A DNA stretch of 64,000 nt from assembly GCF_042477335.2 (NCBI RefSeq), contig NC_091250.1, positions 131,909,384 through 131,973,383 on the forward strand, in the 5' to 3' direction. Numbering within the stretch: position 1 is the first letter of the stretch; every line of letters begins with the position of its first letter. The translations under genes were made by a program, and so were the position numbers. The stretch is from Ovis canadensis. Taxonomy: Eukaryota > Chordata > Mammalia > Artiodactyla > Bovidae. Below are positions 34,401 through 44,308 of this stretch, piece after piece. The notes beneath the pieces were generated by a model. It worked only from the letters and a program-made list of their open reading frames with translations, did not search any database and was not told the DNA's origin.

Positions 34401-37400
34401 GGTCCGAGGCTGCTGGCCCCAGTCTCCCCAGACACCCTCCGGCAACACGGTGGGGCTCTGCCCTGTCCCTCCTTAATCCGTTCACTAAGTAACCCGACGG
34501 CCGGCTGGGAAATGCCAGAGCGCCAGCAGGCCCTCGGCGTGTGGGCAGCCGGGCAGTTAGCGGGCACATGAGGGGCTGGTGTGGATGGATCGGGCAGCTC
34601 CCGCCCTTGAACTGAGGTCAGGTGTGCAAATGGCGGGAGGCTGCAGGATTTCCCTTTGTTTCTTTTCTTGGCCTCCTTGGGCCAAAACCCCCAAATCTCA
34701 ACCCAAGCCCAGAGGGCACAACGGAGGTACAAACAGCAAGCGTTTCCACTGCAGGGTGAGAAGCAGGTGGGCGCGGGTGACGACCTCCCAGGGCTCCGGG
34801 CACTGCCAGCCATTCCTCGCCCCCCTTGCGATGCCGCAGCTCTGTGGACGACTGGGGGCAAACTGTGTCCCGGCAGGCAGGCGCTCGTGGGCAGCTTGGT
34901 ACACAGAGGGCCCTGGGTCCCTGGTCAGCCTGGTCACTCACCAGCCGGGCCACCAGCTCATTCAGGCGCAGGCCGTACTTGGCCGCCACGGGACGCAGCA
35001 CCTCCGTGACGGGCTTGCTGGGCTTCGCCTTGAGTCCCACCGATCGGTTAATCGGCACCAGATCCAGCCTGGGCAGACGGGGAGAAACAAGCACACCTCT
35101 GCCACGTGTGCGTGCAACCCTCACGCCGACGCTCTCCCTCGAGAGCACAGCAGCACCCACGGAGTTCCACAGGGAGAGCCTGCGGGGGGCTTCTCCAGGG
35201 CCTGGGGGCTGCCAGGGCGGTCACAGCCAGCAAGGAGCGGCCACCCCGCGGGACGGCCCTGTGCTGGTGCAGCCCGACGGGGGTCACCGGCAGGGAGCGT
35301 GACCCTCTGGCCCCGGGCGCTCCTGCCCCTTCCAAGCTCACAGTGGGGGTGTTGGCCCTCCAGTCCCAGCAGAGTGGAGGCCAGCAGAGCAAGTGGTCAG
35401 AAATGGCCCTGTGGCTCCGGAAACCTTATGGAACCAGCAGCTGCGCTTCTCTTACCGGAATAAAGTGCGTTTTTCTAGGCGCAGGTCCCGGGACTCCAAG
35501 ATGCTGCTGTCCTGGTGCAGCACGAGAGGCTTCGCGCACACGGAAGGGACAGAGAGGGCCGTCAGCGGGGCCGGGCGCTCGGCCGCGGGGGCACGGCACC
35601 GCTGCTGAGCCCGGAGAGGGCTGCCTGCAGAGGCAGCTCACAGCCGGGCCGGGCTCCCGGCCGGGCCTCCGGCAGAGGCGAGTGGACAGACAGGGGTGGG
35701 CCGGCCCCCCACGGGACAGGCACCCCCCGGAGAAAGGCCCAAGGTCCCCGCAGCCGCACCTTGTCCCCGCCCGCCAGGAAGAGGTCCACGGCAGCCCCGT
35801 TGATGCCGTGCCGCTCGCAGAGCCCGGCCAGCACGTCCTTGATGGAGAGCCCGGCCCTGACCAGCACCACGCAGGCCGTCCCATCAGGCAGCTGGATGCT
35901 GCAGTGCTTGGCCGGCTTGTCCCGCTCGGGCGCGAGGGTCCTGCAGGCCTCTGGCTGGGGGCAGGGAGACACGGGGGTGGGCACAGGGCGGGGTGCTCGG
36001 GCAGGGCGGGCGCTGCTTGCGCATGCGGGCAGGGCAGCAGGGCGCCCCCCGTGCACACCCAGCTCCAGCACTCGAGCACACGACCCGTTCTGACAAATGC
36101 ACGCTGCGTCGCAGGGCCTCCAGCCGACACGGGAGGGAGCCAGCGTCTCTCTCAGCGCCGGCCGGACAGGCCCACCCTCCAACCTCTGGGTCTAACTCTC
36201 ACAAGGGTTAGGCTGACAGCTAACCACATGGCTTTCCTGCTCAGAACAGGACAGGTCTTTCCACTGTGGTTTTTTGGGGCCGGTGGTGGCCTCCCTGACC
36301 CACAAGCACATGGAGCCCCCTCTGGAGCCCCGGGGGGCCACTTGGGGACCACGAGCTGCACTGCCTGCCTGCCACTCAGTCTGGGGGCCGCGGACACGAG
36401 GTGGGCTGGACCAGTGCTGAGGGCCTGCGGCCCAACCCCTGCTGCTTCTGGTCCCTTTTCTGGCTCTTTCTGCCCAACCTCCCAGGACAGGAGGCCTTTC
36501 TGGGAGGGGCAGGCTGACAGACAGCAGGGCGAGGTGCGACGGCCTGGCTGAGGCTCAGGGGCAGCAGCACTCGTCCGAGGTCAGAGGAGCAGGTGGGGGT
36601 AGGCGGCGTCGGGTAACAAGGGCCCCAGGCCCTTCCTCCGGGTGGGAGGCTGGGGGCTGCAGCCTGCGGGGCCCACAGCCCGGGCCCCATGGTGGGGAGC
36701 CCTGTCTGCCAGTGGAAGGGGCCGGGACAGAGCAGGGCTGCGGTGTCTGCGTGGTGCGGGAAGAGGCGAGCCCGGGTGCACTCAGAGCCGGGTCGCAGGG
36801 CAGGGCAGGAGCCATCCAGCGGCCTAGCTCCCCGGGCAGACCCCAGGTCCCTCCGAGATGTTCCTCCAGGTCCCTGAGCCACAGGAGCCCCGCCTGCCGG
36901 AAGGGGCTCCCCACACACATCCTCCTAAGGTCTGACCTACCCTGCTCCTCAGGTTCGTAACATACTCTCCTCCTGGGGTCGGAAAATCCCTTTCACCCAA
37001 ATGGAAAACTAGTCTGTAGGTGGCAGACGGATAGAAAACGGCCCCCAAGTGCCCTCCTCAGGCGCACGTGTGATACAGCGGCCCTTTGAAGCCGCTGCGC
37101 TGCGGGGGCAGGGTCTAGCTGACAGCTCTACCCGGTGCTGCCTCAGCTGGAGAAGGACGCATCCTGCGTTAACCGCTGCCTGACCATTTCAGGAGACTAG
37201 GCTCCTGACAACAGGGTTTTCCAAAGCTGGCGTTAGACAGCAGCTAAGAGGCCAGCCGGTCCGCCGACGCCTCCTCCACGTCACTGGAAGTGGGGGCCTG
37301 GCGGGCAGCTCAGCAGGGTGAGGGGCGTGGGGCTGGGCAGGTCGGGCACCACTCCCTGTGTATGGGCACGGCCGCGGGGCATCTGAGCTCACGGCCCTGC

Positions 37401-40400
37401 GGGCGTGCAGACGCCAAGACAAAGACGAGCACCTGCTGCTCCCGTGGGCGTCCAAAGACACGTGCCCGCGAGAACAAAGGCTGGGAAATAAAGCCCGAGA
37501 TATTCTCGGTGCTCCAGGGCGCCCTCCCGCCCATCCCCGCTCCTCCCAGAAGCCCCATGGACAAGGGCGGCAGCCCTGCAGGCACTCACCAGGTCCAGGC
37601 TCCCGGCCGAGGACACAGAGCCCTGTGACTCCCGGCGGCCCAGGCCCCCATTGGCGTGCAGGGCGTCTGTGGGGACACGGGCACTCAGGACACGCGACTG
37701 CACCGGCCGCACACCTCCTCACTTCACGCAGCCACCCCCCGAGCATGGCCGGACCCCCACACCCCCAGTGGCTCAGGCTGGACAGACGTGCTCGGAGGAC
37801 CGGAGCCTGGCACCTAGCAGAGCCGGGAGCCCGACCCAGGCCTCTGCTCTGTCTGCGGCCCTGCGCCCCCCACCCCCTACCCCTGCCCCTGCCTCACAGT
37901 CAACACACAAGCGAGTGCAGGGCCTTGCAGCCCCTCACTCATCCGCAACTGTTATCTCTGCACGCGGCTTAACATGCAGCGGGTCACTGCAGCTTCACTG
38001 TCAGCTCCCGGGAAGTCCTGAACCAGCGATGGTCACACTGTCTGACGTCACTAACGGAGCTAATTATGGTCTGAAAGTTGCGACTACTCTGCCACTGAAA
38101 GGCCCTTCCAGAGCACAGCGCCGACTCCCGGATCAGGCCTCTGTGCAGGGCCCTGGGGCTGAGCAGGGGCTCGACTACACAGAGGCCCCCAGGGTCCATC
38201 GACCACCTTCCTAAAGCAAACGGCCAGGCGACCGAGTCAGAACTCCTGGGGAGGGCCCTGGACTCAGGGTTTAGCGCCTTTCCAGGTGGCTCTCTGAATA
38301 TCGGGGTGTGGGGGCCCTGGCCTCCTGGGGTCCTGCCTGGGGGCACAGCCCTAGAGAGGCAGGCACGCCCCCATCTCGGGTCCTCGGGGGTCCCTGACCC
38401 CACTGACCACGGCACCCCCATCCCCTAGTCGTCCGCCCTTCCTTATGGCAGGACTGCTGTCCCAGCGGCTCCAGCTGGCCTGGAGCCTGAGGGCCCCACC
38501 AGGCGCATAGCCTCCCCCAGCCCTCTGTAAAAGGGGCACAAGGCTTGATTCGCGGGCTGCTCCGAGGAGGAGACGAGCACACTCTACACACCGCCCAGCA
38601 CAGCGTAGGCCCCTGGCCGCGGGGAGGCCACCTCCACCCCATCCTCAGCTGCTCCCTGTCTGAGCCCCCGATGGGCTCCAGGTCTAAGCACGGGGACCAG
38701 GCCTGAAGCCTCCAGGTTACTTGCTGCAAAATAACCCCGCTCACGGCAGTCTGTGGAAGCGGCCCCATCCTCTGCTGCCCTGCCACCTCCTCCCAGCAAC
38801 ACCCCCGCCCCCCTCACCCTCTCTTCTCAGCCACACGAGAAAGAAGCATGGGGGAAAAGCTCTAGAATGCTGACCTTTAAGAACTGCAATAATAAAATGA
38901 CGATTTTGAAAATGCCTGATAACCGAGCTATGGTGTCACATTTTCTTTAAAAAATGACAAAGGCTCACGGACCCTGGCACACCGCAGGAAAGCAAGAGCT
39001 GTCTGGGTGGACGGAAGGCAGACACCTGTGTTCCCCTCTTTTCCCCTGGCTGTATCCTCCAAACTTTCTACAAAGAGCATCTATGACTGCCCGGGCAAGA
39101 CGGGGACTGAGTGGCAGGCACGAGGCCCCCGCAGGGCACCCAGGCTGGGGGGCAGGGGCGGGACACACCCTGTGCCTCTCAGAGGATCTGGAGCCGCCCT
39201 ACAGCCCCCGCTGGCCGCCCCTCGGGCCAGCTCACAGCACAGCCCGCGCTGGCTCCTCCGCGCCCCTGCCCCCCCGCACAGGACACACCACGAACCGTTC
39301 GGACGGTCGCCGTGGTCCTTCTTCTTCTGGGAGCGCCCAGTGCTCCTGGTCCGCGACCACGAGAAGAACGCGCCTTTCCGCTTCCTCTCGCTGTCCTCGT
39401 CCCCCAGCTCTTCGTTCAGGGACCGTCCTGATTTCGATTTTCCACTCAACTGCCGTCAAAGGGAAAGCGCTATTAAAACAGTGTGATGCTGCTGTGCTGT
39501 CTCAGGAGACACAGGGGAAGGGAAGCGGGGCGGAACGCCCAGGCGGGGCTGCCGAGGGAGGTGCAGCCCCGCCAGCCCCTCCAGACCGGCAGCTGGCGCC
39601 CGCCCGCCCCGCCCGGAGCGGCGGGAGCACAGCCAGAGCGCGCCTTTCAGGTTCTGCGAGTGAGAGAAGACGCCAACAGGGACGTCTGCTGTCTGCAGAG
39701 CGCCCTCCCAGGGAAGGCCGGCACGTGGGACGGGCACCTTCTTGGGCGTGGACGTGTTGGAGTGGTCTGAGCTGGCACTGTGCTTGGAGGCGGGGCTGCT
39801 GGGGACCTGCTGCGCGTCGGGCAACGGGCGGCCCTCCACCTCCGCCAGGATGCACTCTTGGTACAGCGGGGATTTCAGGAACCGTGTGTAGCTGTCGAAC
39901 TTCATCAGGTTGAAGATCTGCTGGGAAGACGCGGCACCGTCCCGTCACACACAGAACTGGACCCTCAGGCCCAAGGGGCAGGCCTCTTCCCAGAGCCCCT
40001 CGTCTCCTCTGGAAGGGTCACCTAGGCTCCTCAACATGTGGTCACCCTTCTCATAACACACCAGCCCCTGGGGTCACGCTTACAACCAGCCCGTTCCAAC
40101 ACCTACATGAAGCCAGCACCTGAGGGGACTCAGGACAGCCAAGGACAGTCGTGAAGAACCTTGACTTTGTTAAATAAGAACGAAACCAAAGGCAACCGGA
40201 ACGTAAAGAAAGTGAGACGTGCCGTGAAGATACTTTCCTCCGGGGCTTCCCTGGTGGCCCAGCGGCTAAGGCTCCAGGGTTCCAACACAGGAGGCTCGGG
40301 TTCAACCCCCAGTCAAGGAACTAGATCCCACACGCTGCAGCTAAGGCCCGGTGCAGCCAAATATATAAGTACATATGAAAAAAGAAAACACCTTTCTCCA

Positions 40401-42477
40401 TTTGTTTCACCTTTGTGACTAGGCAACAGAAGGAACCTCTGCTGAGGCCAGTGGACAAGTTCTCTGACAGCGGGTCCGAGTGGATGTGGCCTCTGACAGC
40501 GGGTCCGCGTGGACGCGGCCTCTGACAGCGAGGTCCGCGTGGACGCGGCCTCTGACATCGGGTCCGCGTGGACGCGGGCTCTGACAGCGAGGTCCGCGTG
40601 GACGCGGCCTCTGACAGCGGGTCCGCGTGGACGCGGCCTCTGACAGCGGGGTCCGTGTGGACGTGGCCTCTGACAGCGGGTCCTGACAGCGGGTCCGCAT
40701 GGACGCGGCCTCTGACAGCGGGGTCCGCGTGGACGCAGGCTCTAACACTACGTCCCCCACACACTTCTCATCATCGTGATGTCCTAAAGCTGAAAAGACC
40801 CAAACACCTAGGAGCTCTGTGTATGTCGATGCCCATGAACCTGTGATCGCGCGCAGATGCGTACAGAGAGGAGCCAACAGACAGGGACGCGGTGACGGGT
40901 CTTCCTGCTCCAGGCCCTGCTGCACCCTGGCCCTGCGATGGGAGCCCAGTGTGGGGAGGGCGCCACTCCACTTGCTGCAGGCGGCTGGCGCCTGCGGGGG
41001 CGACACTCCAGGGCCCCACTCCCCCGCCCCTGCCGGGGCCATCACCTGGAGCTGCTGCTCCTTGAACATGTCGGGGTGGGGGGCGCTGAGGATGTCGTCC
41101 GCCAGCTGGGCCTGACTGTCGATGTTGACCGGCGTGGTGGCCTTGCTGCTCAGGAACTTACCGAAGATCTCGCGGGCCCTGTAGGAGAGCTGACGGGGCA
41201 GCGTGTGAGCCGGACACACAGACCACACATGTCTTTCGGGCCTGCCCACTGCTGCAGCCCCAGCGGCTGAAATGGCTGCAGGCCCTGGAGACACATCTTG
41301 GGACCTGACGACCATCTCTTGGTTGGAATCTGACTGAAAGAGCCAGCTGGCACGAAACTTTCCAATAAATCGGCTCCTCTCCAAGTTCCGTCCAAGGGCA
41401 ATCCGCATGCTCGGAAGACCTGAGCTGGGGCTCCTGACGCGTGGGCCCCGCGGCACCGAGCGTGGGGGGCAGGCCACCTCAAGGCAGGTCGCGCCGGGAC
41501 CCCGCCCGCCCCATGCGGCCTGCACATGGCCGCCCAGACAGAAGCTCCTGGAAGGCGCCCCCACCCCCAGATTCTCTCCCCGCTCCCCCTCCACACTGGG
41601 CAGCAGGCAGCACATGTGCTGAGGAAGCGTCAGGGCTCCAAGCGTTTACGCAAAAGCTAAGTTTAGGCAAAATTAAATATCACATATATTAAGAAACACT
41701 CTGAAAGAGGCATTTTTTTAATGGTGTGAAAGTATTTGTGCGTGGACTTTTCAGACCACACTAGGTGTGAACCTCCGCTGAAAACACCCGCCCCCCAACC
41801 CCCCCACGTCCCCGCCTGAGGAACCTACCTCCTTTTTGTCGTGTGCGGGAACATGGTTAAAGTATTCGCAGGCCTGCCAGAACAAAATGTTTTCTTCACT
41901 GAACTCCTTCCTTAGAAAATCCTAAGGAAAACACCATTGATTAACCGTCACACGGTCGTCAGAAGAGGGCCAGTCAGTGGCGGGGGGACCTCCCCGTCCT
42001 GTGCTCTCTCTTCCCTACTTTACTCTGATTTTCCTCCTTTCACAGAAACCAGAGGTGCCAAGTGCCTCTCCAGAGTTTCCCTAAAGATAAACCCAAAGGC
42101 TGGGGACGCCCGAGGAGCTGAGCATCCCTCCCGAAGGCCAGCCCGGCTGGCAGGCAGCTGCTGAGGGTTCACGGAGGCCCTGACGCAGCAGAGAGAGGCT
42201 CCCTCTGACCCTGGAACTGAGTGTCTGGGGCTGAGGCAGGAGGAGGAGACGCCTGCCCTGCCTGCCCAGTCCTGCTGGAGGGGGTGCCTGCTGCCCGTCA
42301 GACTCACGGAGAAGTAGCGGACGCCGAGTGGGTCCTGCAGAAGGCGCTCGAAGGACACGGCCCAGCTGGCCACTCTCCGCTCGCGCAGACGCCGGCAGCT
42401 CTGCACGCTGGGCAGGCTGGCATTGCTGCTCAGGCTGTGGTTGCTCACGCAGTCCTTCAGGTCGGCGCCGGTCAGCT
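22194..42477 (-). CDS. RGS12: RGS12, C-terminal half (14 exons, about 731 aa)
   Basis: RGS12 (regulator of G-protein signalling 12) is a large scaffold. Its RGS box speeds GTP hydrolysis by Gi-class alpha subunits, its two Ras-binding domains bind Ras/Raf components, and its GoLoco motif holds Gi-alpha-GDP. Fourteen exons, here labelled A to N in coding order, join in phase to about 731 codons. Order: linker [15 protein letters not shown] box (exons A-D); basic/serine-rich linker (E, F); RBD1 (G, H); RBD2 (I, J); linker (K, L); GoLoco [20 protein letters not shown] spanning the L/M junction; Pro/Ser-rich tail (M); and alternative last exon N ending ATFV, a class I PDZ ligand. Exon M can also read through to its own stop at 29102. 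The PDZ and PTB exons lie upstream and were not found in the window. Confidence 0.97.
24460..24530. repeat. 20 bp tandem repeat, about 3.5 copies
   Basis: CTCCTGGCCTCCCCATGACC is repeated head to tail with one base changed in the first copy. Confidence 0.9.
26081..26145. repeat. 19 bp tandem repeat, about 3 copies
   Basis: GCCACCCCGAGGGCTCGCG repeats three times exactly. It is CpG-containing and intronic. Confidence 0.9.
28129..28134 (-). terminator. RGS12: RGS12 proximal poly(A) signal AATAAA
   Basis: TTTATT on the plus strand lies within unusually AT-rich sequence (27960-28140) after the read-through stop at 29102. It would end a short-isoform transcript with a 3' UTR of about 1 kb. Confidence 0.55.
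29102..29136 (-). CDS. RGS12: RGS12 read-through C-terminus of exon M (short isoform)
   Basis: Without splicing at 29136 the protein ends [12 protein letters not shown]. In human a corresponding isoform ends shortly after PGTS as well (from memory), so this looks like the bovine counterpart. A poly(A) signal about 970 bases downstream (28129-28134) would serve it. Confidence 0.7.
29137..29568 (-). CDS. RGS12: RGS12 exon M (GoLoco and Pro/Ser tail)
   Basis: It begins [20 protein letters not shown] and continues [16 protein letters not shown]; the DDQR residues are the GoLoco signature that contacts Gi-alpha-GDP. A Pro/Ser-rich tail follows. When spliced at the GTACTT donor (29131-29136) it joins exon N; the donor is weak. 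If not spliced, the frame continues eight more residues to TGA at 29102-29104. Confidence 0.94.
29986..30206 (-). mobile_element. Bov-tA SINE in RGS12 intron L-M
   Basis: The plus strand reads GTTAGTCGCTCAGTCGTGTC through CCACCTGGGAAGCC, the reverse complement of a Bov-tA. It carries several mutations. Confidence 0.9.
30677..30797. repeat. GC-box minisatellite, 18-19 bp unit
   Basis: Six to seven degenerate copies of a unit like GAGGGCCCGCCCCCTGGCA follow each other in the intron between exons L and M. Each unit carries a CCCGCCCC block, the Sp1-type GC box. Confidence 0.85.
31059..31212 (-). CDS. RGS12: RGS12 exon L
   Basis: It encodes [20 protein letters not shown] through [13 protein letters not shown], the lysine-rich linker running into the GoLoco motif. 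The acceptor is TGACACAG and the donor GTACGT. Confidence 0.96.
31519..31589 (-). CDS. RGS12: RGS12 exon K (short linker)
   Basis: Seventy-one bases encode [24 protein letters not shown] in frame between J and L. The acceptor used here is CATCCACAG. The position nine bases upstream, where the remembered human exon would begin (adding three residues), reads CGG rather than CAG. The donor GTAATT is weak. Confidence 0.85.
31590..32824 (-). other. RGS12: RGS12 intron J-K
   Basis: Unique sequence with nothing further recognised. A short GGTCAAGGTCAAGGCCAAGG six-base repeat lies at 32383-32410. Confidence 0.6.
32825..32921 (-). CDS. RGS12: RGS12 exon J (end of RBD2)
   Basis: It encodes [20 protein letters not shown] then [12 protein letters not shown], with acceptor GCCTCTAG and donor GTGAGC. 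It leaves one base over. Confidence 0.94.
32922..34941 (-). other. RGS12: RGS12 intron I-J
   Basis: Two kilobases of intron containing one SINE (34121-34348). No other feature was recognised. Confidence 0.65.
34121..34348 (-). mobile_element. Bov-tA SINE in RGS12 intron I-J
   Basis: The plus strand reads GCTCAGTCGCTTCAACGTGT through GAGTCATGGGAAAGCCCC, a diverged reverse Bov-tA with a small internal duplication of the TTGCCATTCCTCCT segment. Confidence 0.88.
34942..35068 (-). CDS. RGS12: RGS12 exon I (Ras-binding domain 2)
   Basis: It encodes [20 protein letters not shown] and [20 protein letters not shown], with GTGAGT donor. Confidence 0.95.
35456..35529 (-). CDS. RGS12: RGS12 exon H (end of RBD1)
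   Basis: It encodes [20 protein letters not shown] then RTLFR, with a GTAAGA donor. It ends two bases into the arginine codon. Confidence 0.95.
35760..35954 (-). CDS. RGS12: RGS12 exon G (Ras-binding domain 1)
   Basis: Sixty-five codons including [20 protein letters not shown] and [20 protein letters not shown], the ubiquitin-like fold of RBD1. The start at 35954 is the only AG in this CAGCCAG context that keeps frame. Confidence 0.95.
35955..37589 (-). other. RGS12: RGS12 intron F-G
   Basis: No exon or interspersed repeat was recognised in this 1.6 kb intron. Confidence 0.6.
37590..37666 (-). CDS. RGS12: RGS12 exon F
   Basis: It encodes [26 protein letters not shown] split as a short serine-rich linker. 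The acceptor is GTCCCCACAG and the donor GTGAGT. Confidence 0.95.
37667..39295 (-). other. RGS12: RGS12 intron E-F
   Basis: No exon was recognised. A short A-rich patch at 38865-38960 may be an old repeat that I cannot place. Confidence 0.6.
39296..39449 (-). CDS. RGS12: RGS12 exon E (basic linker)
   Basis: It encodes [20 protein letters not shown] then [17 protein letters not shown], a basic serine-rich linker. The donor GTTCGT is weak. It ends one base into a codon completed by exon F. Confidence 0.92.
39738..39917 (-). CDS. RGS12: RGS12 exon D (end of RGS box; NAGNAG acceptor)
   Basis: Sixty codons from [20 protein letters not shown] to STPKK. The acceptor reads CCCAGCAG before ATC, so use of the first AG would start the exon at 39920 and add a glutamine inside the RGS box. 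The donor is GTGCCC. Confidence 0.95.
40240..40387 (+). mobile_element. CHR-type SINE in RGS12 intron C-D
   Basis: It opens GGCTTCCCTGGTGGCCCAGC and ends with a GCAGCCAAATATATAAGTAC A-rich tail. It is a short CHR-type element in plus orientation. Confidence 0.82.
40457..40745. repeat. 29-30 bp CpG-rich minisatellite, about 10 copies
   Basis: The unit is near GCCTCTGACAGCGGGTCCGC followed by GTGGACGCG, 29 or 30 bp, in about ten head-to-tail copies. One copy is truncated (near 40680). It sits in the intron between RGS-box exons C and D. Minus-strand open frames through it are artefacts. Confidence 0.95.
41046..41189 (-). CDS. RGS12: RGS12 exon C (RGS box)
   Basis: Forty-eight codons from [20 protein letters not shown] to [12 protein letters not shown], with GTGATG donor. 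Confidence 0.96.
41829..41921 (-). CDS. RGS12: RGS12 exon B (RGS box)
   Basis: Thirty-one codons, [20 protein letters not shown] through HVPAHDKKE, containing the conserved EENILFW core of RGS domains. The acceptor is TTTTCCTTAG and the donor GTAGGT. Confidence 0.96.
42308..42477 (-). CDS. RGS12: RGS12 exon A (start of RGS box)
   Basis: It encodes [20 protein letters not shown] through [20 protein letters not shown]. The acceptor is CCCGCAG before 42477 (a second AG two bases on would break the frame) and the donor GTGAGT at 42302-42307. The upstream exon must end one base into a codon. Confidence 0.95.
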
Positions 42478-42949
42478 CTGCGGGCCACACACACCTCGCT
42501 CACTGCGGCCCCTGCCCTCCCGCCCGCCGCCTCCCCGAGCTGTGCCCTCTGGGCGGGGGGAGGCCCACGCTGCCGCTATGCTGTCCGGGCACCCGGGGAC
42601 GAGACGGAACGCACCTCCTGCGGCAGAGGCGCACCCCGACAAGGGCACCCCTGGGTCACGGCCGACCTGGCTGCGGGCGCCACAGGGAGGGAGCACTGAG
42701 TCTGCCAGGGTCCCGAGGCACCCGGAGCCGGGGCCGGCTGATGGTGGGCAGAGCAGAGGGCAGGGGCACGGGCGGGTTCCCAGGACCCGGAGAGGCATGC
42801 ACGTCACTCAGCACGCCACGGTGCCCAGCAGGGAGCAGGGCCCACACACATAACCGCCCGGACCTGCTCTGCTGGAGCCCGACACACAGAACCCCAAAAG
42901 GAGAGCTCTGCTTCTGTGTGCACTGACCAGAAACACTCTCACCACGCGC

Positions 42950-43475
42950 ACTGGCACACTCACAGGCCGGCTCACGCACACACACTGACACACTCACAGG
43001 CCAGCTCACGCACACACGCTGACACACTCACAGGCCGGCTCACATACACACACAGACACACTCACAGGCCAGCTCACGCACACACACTGACACACAGGCC
43101 AGCTCACACACACACACTGACACACTCACACGCCGGCTCACACACACACTGACACACTCACAGGCCGGCTCACACGCACACACAGACACACTCACAGGCC
43201 GGCTCACGCACACACACTGACACACAGGCCAGCTCACACACACACACTGACAGGCCGGCTCACACACACACGCTGACACACTCACAGGCCGGCTCACACA
43301 CTGGCACACTCACAGGCCGGCTCACATACACACACTAACACACTCACAGGCCGGCTCACGCACACACGCTGACACACTCACAGGCCGGCTCACACACACA
43401 CTAACACACTCACAGGCCGGCTCACGCACACACACTGACGCACACATAGGCAGGCTCACACACACACACTCCCCT
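42950..43475. repeat. CA-rich compound minisatellite, about 15 copies
   Basis: Units of 26-34 bp begin AGGCCGGCTCAC or AGGCCAGCTCAC and continue with GCACACACACTGACACACTCAC. Length changes come mostly from the CA part and from loss of the final ACTCAC. It lies about 470 bp upstream of RGS12 exon A. Confidence 0.95.
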
Positions 43476-43734
43476 CCCTCCCTGAGTCTGGGGTCTTAGA
43501 AGACCCCATGGTTCCACGGTTGACTGAACCCCAGAGAAGCTCACCCCCCGAGCCAACCTCTGCTCCTGATACACTTCCCCACGTGTGCTTCATCAGATCT
43601 GGACAAAACCGAGTGTGGAGGTCCATGGGGACAACTACACAAGACAGAGGCAGCCCACCCCACCCGGCACCAGACCCGCTGCACACCGCGTCCCGAGCGG
43701 GCTGCAAGCAGCTGCTGCTGCAGGAGCGTCCACT

Positions 43735-43965
43735 CCACCCCGGTCACCAGGGGGCGCTGCAGGCCAGCGGTGGCACAGGACACACCCGTCACCAGGGGGC
43801 GCCGCGGGCCAGCGGTGGCACAGGACACACCCGTCACCAGGGGGCGCTGCAGGCCAGCGGTGGCACAGGACACCCCGGTCACCAGGGGGCGCCGCGGGCC
43901 AGGGGTGGCACAGGACACCCCGATCACCAGGGGGCGTGGCGGGCCAGCGGTGGCTGCCTGGACAG
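43735..43965. repeat. 45 bp tandem repeat, 5 copies, each with a CTCF-like core
   Basis: The start GTCACCAGGGGGCG recurs at 43743, 43788, 43833, 43878 and (as ATCACC) 43923, exactly 45 bp apart. Copies 1 and 3 share the variant GCTGCAGG, and copies 2 and 4 share GCCGCGGG, so the array looks like a duplicated 90 bp dimer plus one more unit. Each copy holds CACCAGGGGGCG. Confidence 0.95.
43743..43945 (+). promoter_or_regulatory. cluster of five CTCF-like motifs
   Basis: TCACCAGGGGGCGC differs from the canonical CTCF core CCACCAGGGGGCGC only at the first base. Five copies stand in the same orientation at 45 bp spacing. Binding is inferred from the motif and depends on CpG methylation. Confidence 0.5.
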
Positions 43966-44308
43966 TAACGGGGCAGGGCTCTCCCAGCGCACTCCAGAAC
44001 AAACCCCACGTGGCCCAAAGATTCAGGCATGAACGGTGAAGGCAGAGAAACACTGGCAGGGAGCACAGGAGAGCCCCCAAAATGCCGAGTGGGCACACCC
44101 GGAGCGGGGGAAAGACTCGGAGTCTCCGTGTGTGAGCACAGGCGGTGTGGTGCCAGGGCTGGCAGCGTGGGTGGGGGGCCCGAGGGCACGAGCGACAGTC
44201 CCAAGGTGAGCCGTCCCTGAGGCGGGACGCACAGAGAGTGCAGTCAACTCCGCGGCTGAGAGCGCGGCTGCGAGAGCAGACCGTGACAAGCTCTCCCTGC
44301 GCGGGCAC

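Noticed and set aside
40321-41615. A 398-codon minus-strand open frame through the RGS12 exon C region
   Set aside because: Only 41046-41189 of it is exon C; the rest is intron and the 29-30 bp minisatellite, which lacks stops in this frame.
42916-43309. Cys/Val-rich and His/Thr-rich open frames on opposite strands
   Set aside because: Translations of the CA-rich minisatellite; no coding evidence.
43508-44308. Open frames of 174 and 255 codons over the 45 bp array
   Set aside because: A 45 bp period is a multiple of three, so an open unit stays open. No start context, splice site or homology supports coding.
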